Notes under the pieces: generated by a model
Told to the model about the DNA's origin: nothing
Databases searched by the model: none
Seen by the model: the letters and a program-made list of their open reading frames with translations, nothing else
Translations under genes and position numbers: made by a program
Assembly (NCBI GenBank): GCA_023251215.1
Contig: JAHEZF010000052.1
Location: forward strand, 1 to 9,123
Length of the DNA: 9,123 bases
Direction of reading: 5' to 3'
From: Sphingobacteriales bacterium
GTDB lineage: Bacteria; Bacteroidota; Bacteroidia; Chitinophagales; Chitinophagaceae
Shown here: one piece after another, positions 6,009 to 9,123 of the stretch
Numbering within the stretch: the stretch's first letter is position 1
How the letters are laid out: the number at the start of each line of letters is the position of its first letter

Positions 6009-7437
6009 ATTTTGCCCTTCTTCCCTGCAAAATTTTATAAAAACTACGGCTTCGGATTTCCCCGATTGACAGCCCCGTTCCCAATGCTTCTTCTTCACTA
6101 ATAGCTCCACAATTCATTGCCTTTAAAAAAAAGTTGAGTAATCCCTGTCCCGTTGCTGCATCATCAAATATATCTCCGGTGAGTGTAGAAATGGCGGCCC
6201 GGTCAACAAATGCTTTCAGCCGGAGCGTAGCATCATCAATGCTGCTTAAAAAGAAATTATAGGTAGCCGCATACCGCATCGGCAACTGCGCAGGATTTAA
6301 ATCCCATCCCTGGTAAAAACCGTTGATGAGTGAATGCATGATATGACGATATCCGATCTGCCAGGCGTTATGAACAGATTGTTTGTTCTCTTTTATTTGT
6401 TTAGCTGTTAAATCTTTTCCCCGGTGTGGCGCAACGGGTATAACATTGGTGGCGCCGTCAGAGAGAAAAATACCTGTTCCCCCTAATGCTACTTTCGTCA
6501 TGTGGTGTGCAAAATCACAAACCGGGTGAGCCATCGTCTGGTACCTGGCGGTGATGCCGCATGAAGCCGTATAATCATAGGTTCCAAAATGTGCGGCGAC
6601 ACATCTTCCTTCGCCTGCTCTTATTATTTTCATCAACGGGTTTCTTCCTTCATCGTCCATGATGACCTGAGTCGCCTCTACCATTGTCTCCATTTTTAAT
6701 GTTCCCGGTACAAGATTATTTTTCTTTTCAAAGATCTCAAACAACATAACCAGCGTTACCACTTGTTCGGGTATGGTTACCTTGGGCAGCATTACCACAA
6801 AATTGTCCGGCAGCCTGCCATTTGTTTTCTCAAGTAAGGTTGTTAAGAAAATGTCCAGTGTCCTGGTACCACGAAACTTTAGATCTTCTGTAAACGGTTT
6901 GATCCGTATGCCGATAAAAGGGGAAATGGTTTTATTTTTCATTCCGATTGCCAGTTCATTCGCTGCACTTTCGGCTGTGGCGTCTTCTTCCTCATCGGGC
7001 CTGTTGCCAAAGCCATCTTCAAAATCAATCCGGAAATCTTCTACCGCTTCTGTTTGCAGTTTCTGAATGATCTTGTTGTAAACCGAATAAGAAAGCCATG
7101 CTTTTTCTTTTTTTCTCTTCTGCTCATTCATCTTACCCAGCTTCTTTGTGAGTTTTTCAATTTTCTTTCCCGAATCCGGAAGCTCTTCATGACTCTTTAG
7201 CTGCAGTATTTTCGCCAGTGTTACAAAGTCGGGGGAATAAGTTTTCAGGTTTTTCAATGCTATCTCCCCCATCTTCACACAGGTATCTGATTTAAATAAG
7301 TTGGCTCCGCCATAAACCGTATGTACCGGTTGCCTGTCTGGTTTATCACCGGGATAAGTTTGCTGAAATTTAAGATTGGCTGTTTTCAATGAATTCAGCA
7401 GGTTGTCTTTCTCAATATCAGAAAGGGAGAGGTTCAT
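6007..7437 (-). CDS. CitE/malate-synthase-like TIM-barrel enzyme (DUF6986 type), probable glyoxylate-linked step
   Basis: This 476-residue protein resembles the HpcH/HpaI aldolase, citrate-lyase-beta and malate synthase superfamily, in particular the uncharacterised DUF6986 branch. Acidic and barrel motifs include RIDFEDGFG (136-144), IRIKPF (177-182), METMVEATQVIMD (249-261; the Glu-rich strand that in relatives binds Mg2+), AAHFGTYDYTAS (281-292, like the CitE G..D(L/Y)T strand) and GWDLNPAQLP (377-386), placed like the CitE IHPxQ segment. A lysine-rich region at about 91-112 is probably a surface helix. The gene follows uraH after a 61-base gap on the same strand and forms the last gene of an allantoicase-uraD-uraH set. 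Since ureidoglycolate from allantoicase yields glyoxylate, a malate-synthase-like or glyoxylate-condensing lyase reaction is a reasonable inference. It is not classical AceB or GlcB, and the acyl donor is unknown. The ATG at 7437 gives a hydrophilic N-terminus without a signal peptide, so it is cytoplasmic. Confidence 0.75.
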   Translation of the reverse strand: MNLSLSDIEKDNLLNSLKTANLKFQQTYPGDKPDRQPVHTVYGGANLFKSDTCVKMGEIALKNLKTYSPDFVTLAKILQLKSHEELPDSGKKIEKLTKKLGKMNEQKRKKEKAWLSYSVYNKIIQKLQTEAVEDFRIDFEDGFGNRPDEEEDATAESAANELAIGMKNKTISPFIGIRIKPFTEDLKFRGTRTLDIFLTTLLEKTNGRLPDNFVVMLPKVTIPEQVVTLVMLFEIFEKKNNLVPGTLKMETMVEATQVIMDDEGRNPLMKIIRAGEGRCVAAHFGTYDYTASCGITARYQTMAHPVCDFAHHMTKVALGGTGIFLSDGATNVIPVAPHRGKDLTAKQIKENKQSVHNAWQIGYRHIMHSLINGFYQGWDLNPAQLPMRYAATYNFFLSSIDDATLRLKAFVDRAAISTLTGDIFDDAATGQGLLNFFLKAMNCGAISEEEALGTGLSIGEIRSRSFYKILQGRRAK

Positions 7438-7498
7438 AAATTATAGTTTGCTTTTTTAAATTGTAAGAGTAAAGAAATCTTTCAAAGAAACCGCAGGA

Positions 7499-7837
7499 TT
7501 AAGTACCCCTGTAAGTTGAGTAACCAAAAGCATTTAAGAGTAAAGGAATATGATAATGTTCATTGGTAGTAATATTAAAAACGATTTCTACAAAAGGATA
7601 AAAAGTTTGAATAGTTTGCCTGCTAAAATATTCCTCTGTTTCAAATTTAATTTTATATGTTCCTTTCTCAAGCACAACATCATCGTCAAGGAGGTTGGCA
7701 ATGCGACCTTCAATGTTTGTGGTGCCTAAGGCAATTTCCTTCCATTCCTCATTTCGCTGCTGGTACAGGATGGTGCTAATACCCGATGCCGGCGCCCCTT
7801 TGGCAGTATCTAAAATATGTATCGTAATCTGGCTCAT
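7499..7837 (-). CDS. uraH: 5-hydroxyisourate hydrolase (HIUase, transthyretin-like)
   Basis: UraH hydrolyses 5-hydroxyisourate, the product of uricase, to OHCU in the urate-to-allantoin route. The 112 residues are the normal size of the cytoplasmic bacterial enzyme, a homotetramer of the transthyretin fold. The N-terminal ITIHILDTAKGAPA (4-17) supplies the active-site His (H7). R45 in NIEGR and H96 in the HYHIPLLLNAFGYSTYRGT tail (94-112) complete the known catalytic set. The family's closing tetrapeptide YRGS appears here as YRGT (109-112), a conservative change. There is no signal peptide, so it is not a periplasmic HIUase. Its ATG overlaps the uraD stop by 4 bases (ATGA, 7834-7837), which indicates translational coupling and a common operon. 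Confidence 0.96.
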   Translation of the reverse strand: MSQITIHILDTAKGAPASGISTILYQQRNEEWKEIALGTTNIEGRIANLLDDDVVLEKGTYKIKFETEEYFSRQTIQTFYPFVEIVFNITTNEHYHIPLLLNAFGYSTYRGT

Positions 7838-8358
7838 GACAAAAGTTTTTCTAAACGAAGAAGGGTTATTTTAATTTGCTCGTCTGCTGCCAGCCGGATC
7901 TCTTCTTCTGCAGTATTCATTAATCTTTTTTGCAAAATATCCAGCATTTCTTCTGCTGATTTTCCTGTGGCACAGACAATAAAGATATACCCGAATTTCT
8001 CTTTATACAATTTGTTTGCTATTGCCAATGCTTCAATCGTTTGCAGTGAAGCTGTATTGACCGAACCTTGCTCTGCCAATGCCCATTGAGCTGTAGAAGC
8101 AAATTTCTTTTTCTCCGAAAAGAGTCCTTTGGACCGCGATTCAATTTCTCCAATTTCGGGATGATGGGAAAAGGCTTCTTTCCAGTCTTCTTCGCTGCAC
8201 TTATACCATTGCTCCCCGGCATCTTCCATTAGTTCCACCATATCATCCGCAGGAATAAAAGGCAGCATCCGCCTCACCCATGCTGATGAGCCGCAGCATT
8301 TGGTCAGCTCTTCGATGAGCCTCACTTTGGGTAATATATTGAATTCATGAAGTGTCAC
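7834..8358 (-). CDS. uraD: 2-oxo-4-hydroxy-4-carboxy-5-ureidoimidazoline (OHCU) decarboxylase
   Basis: UraD decarboxylates OHCU stereospecifically to S-allantoin, acting directly after UraH. The all-helical 174-residue protein has the expected length. The catalytic His lies in SHHPEIG (64-70; H66 in the HP dipeptide). Further family motifs are ALAEQGS (93-99), KLYKEKFGYIFIVCATGKSA (117-136 region) with the typical FG.xF.VCA.GKS pattern, and RLMNTAEEE (145-153). The C-terminal EQIKITLLRL (160-169) is also characteristic. The start codon is GTG at 8356-8358; an in-frame TAA lies five codons upstream, no start codon lies between, and the next Met is residue 31, so the GTG is effectively forced. 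It begins 28 bases after the allantoicase stop and overlaps uraH by 4 bases. Confidence 0.95.
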   Translation of the reverse strand: MTLHEFNILPKVRLIEELTKCCGSSAWVRRMLPFIPADDMVELMEDAGEQWYKCSEEDWKEAFSHHPEIGEIESRSKGLFSEKKKFASTAQWALAEQGSVNTASLQTIEALAIANKLYKEKFGYIFIVCATGKSAEEMLDILQKRLMNTAEEEIRLAADEQIKITLLRLEKLLS

Positions 8359-8386
8359 CCTGTCAACCCATTAACTAATTAATCAG

Positions 8387-9123
8387 TTACTCTATTCTCC
8401 CCCATATCCGCATCCTGCTTATTCCTCCGTCGGGAAAGATCGTCAGTCGCACATGTGTGAACGAGTTCCTGTTTATTATTTCTTCCTTAAAATAATGTTC
8501 GTTGTCTGCGCTGAGTTTTGTTTGTGATAAAATTGTTTCCCACTTAATAGCAGGGCTATCCAATTTATTTTCTTCATTATATGAAATATTGCATCCTTCA
8601 ACCATACAACTATCAGGATAGTTTCCCTTGAAATGGGCGGTATCAATCAGAATTTTTTCAACAACTCCTTTATGTGCCAGGCGGACAATTACCCAGTCTT
8701 TATTACCGGGATTTCTGCTTCGTTTCGTTTCCCAGCCATCACCCATGTTCACGCCCCTACCCGGCAGAATAAGATTATCCATGTGAGAAAAGAACATGTC
8801 ATTACACAAAACAGCTTTTGCTCCGTTAACGGCAGCGGCTAAATCAATTATTTCATTTCTGTCAATCGTTTCCCAATCCTTAAATACTTCTCCATAAACT
8901 TTCAGCCTTGCAATCCCGCCATCCGGATAAATATTTAACCGCACATGAGTATAAATGTTTTTATCTGTTATTTCATAAAAATTTTGAGCGCCGGGTTGAA
9001 GCAGGGATTTGGGAAGTATTTCTTTCCAATCTGCTTTTTCCAACTCTTTAAAAGAAGACGACAATATATTTATTGCTTCTAAAGAAGCTTCCGGAGGATG
9101 ATTACCAAGAAAGTGGTTGGTGT
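8387..9123 (-). CDS. alc: Allantoicase, C-terminal about 244 residues (5' end beyond right window edge)
   Basis: Allantoicase hydrolyses allantoate to urea and ureidoglycolate, the source of glyoxylate. The frame stays open to the right edge, so the N-terminus is missing; a TTG at 9062-9064 is an internal Leu codon rather than the start. The family consists of two similar jelly-roll domains, and both show here. The edge begins inside domain 1 with TNHFLGNHPPEASLEA, which corresponds to IDTAHFKGNYPDSCMVEG in domain 2. Each domain ends with a THVRL-I-PDGGI-R pattern: THVRLNIYPDGGIARLKVYG in the first and THVRLTIFPDGGISRMRIWG at the C-terminus. Domain 2 also has the conserved MGDGWETKRSRNPGNKDW segment. 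Family length is usually about 330-350, so perhaps 90-100 residues are missing. It is the most upstream gene of the purine operon visible here; its promoter and any uricase or allantoinase lie outside. Confidence 0.95.
   Translation of the reverse strand, partial: TNHFLGNHPPEASLEAINILSSSFKELEKADWKEILPKSLLQPGAQNFYEITDKNIYTHVRLNIYPDGGIARLKVYGEVFKDWETIDRNEIIDLAAAVNGAKAVLCNDMFFSHMDNLILPGRGVNMGDGWETKRSRNPGNKDWVIVRLAHKGVVEKILIDTAHFKGNYPDSCMVEGCNISYNEENKLDSPAIKWETILSQTKLSADNEHYFKEEIINRNSFTHVRLTIFPDGGISRMRIWGRIE

Noticed and set aside
6773..7066. 97-residue + strand reading frame inside the DUF6986 gene
   Set aside because: Low-complexity serine-rich translation opposite a well-supported coding region with family motifs; antisense shadow.
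7458..7486. Minus-strand TTTG plus TACAATTT, 17 bases apart, between uraH and the DUF6986 gene as an internal promoter
   Set aside because: Spacing is right but the -7 box misses two of six fixed bases; the gene is adequately explained as part of the operon.
1..9123. Mobile elements, CRISPR repeats, tRNA genes or toxin-antitoxin pairs
   Set aside because: No transposase, integrase, regular repeats, cloverleaf-like sequence or small paired genes could be seen on either strand.

Overview
The window looks like chromosomal DNA from a member of the Bacteroidota, with Chitinophagaceae-type best guess. The evidence is moderate GC content, AT-rich gene spacers, almost no Shine-Dalgarno sequences, a TAnnTTTG-type -7 box in front of one gene, and protein sequences of Bacteroidota flavour. 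This placement is inference from style, not from a marker gene. I see no rRNA, tRNA, CRISPR array, insertion sequence or integrase, and no gene-free stretch longer than about 180 bases.

Left part (1-2271, + strand): the tail of an unidentified gene is followed after 6 bases by a ten-helix NrfD/PsrC-family quinone-interacting membrane subunit. That gene overlaps by 20 bases a secreted, C-terminally membrane-anchored protein with predicted beta-sandwich domains. This looks like the end of a respiratory-complex operon whose redox subunits lie left of the window.

Middle part (2375-5956, + strand): a TetA-like 12-helix drug/H+ antiporter stands alone. It is followed by a tight pair: cmoA, which makes the rare cofactor carboxy-S-adenosylmethionine, and 2 bases later an integral-membrane methyltransferase of the ICMT/PEMT type. 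Next is a two-domain NFU-type iron-sulfur carrier. The cmoA/membrane-methyltransferase pair is the most intriguing arrangement here, because the usual partner CmoB is not next to cmoA and a membrane enzyme of the methyltransfer class takes its place.

Right part (6007-9123, - strand): a uric-acid degradation operon reads leftwards: allantoicase (cut by the window edge), UraD (OHCU decarboxylase), UraH (5-hydroxyisourate hydrolase) and a CitE/malate-synthase-like TIM-barrel enzyme of the DUF6986 type. UraH and UraD turn the uricase product into S-allantoin. Allantoicase later cleaves allantoate to ureidoglycolate, from which glyoxylate arises. The CitE-like enzyme is well placed to consume that glyoxylate, but its reaction is inferred. 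Uricase and allantoinase are not in the window. The nfu gene and the purine operon converge at about 5957-6006.
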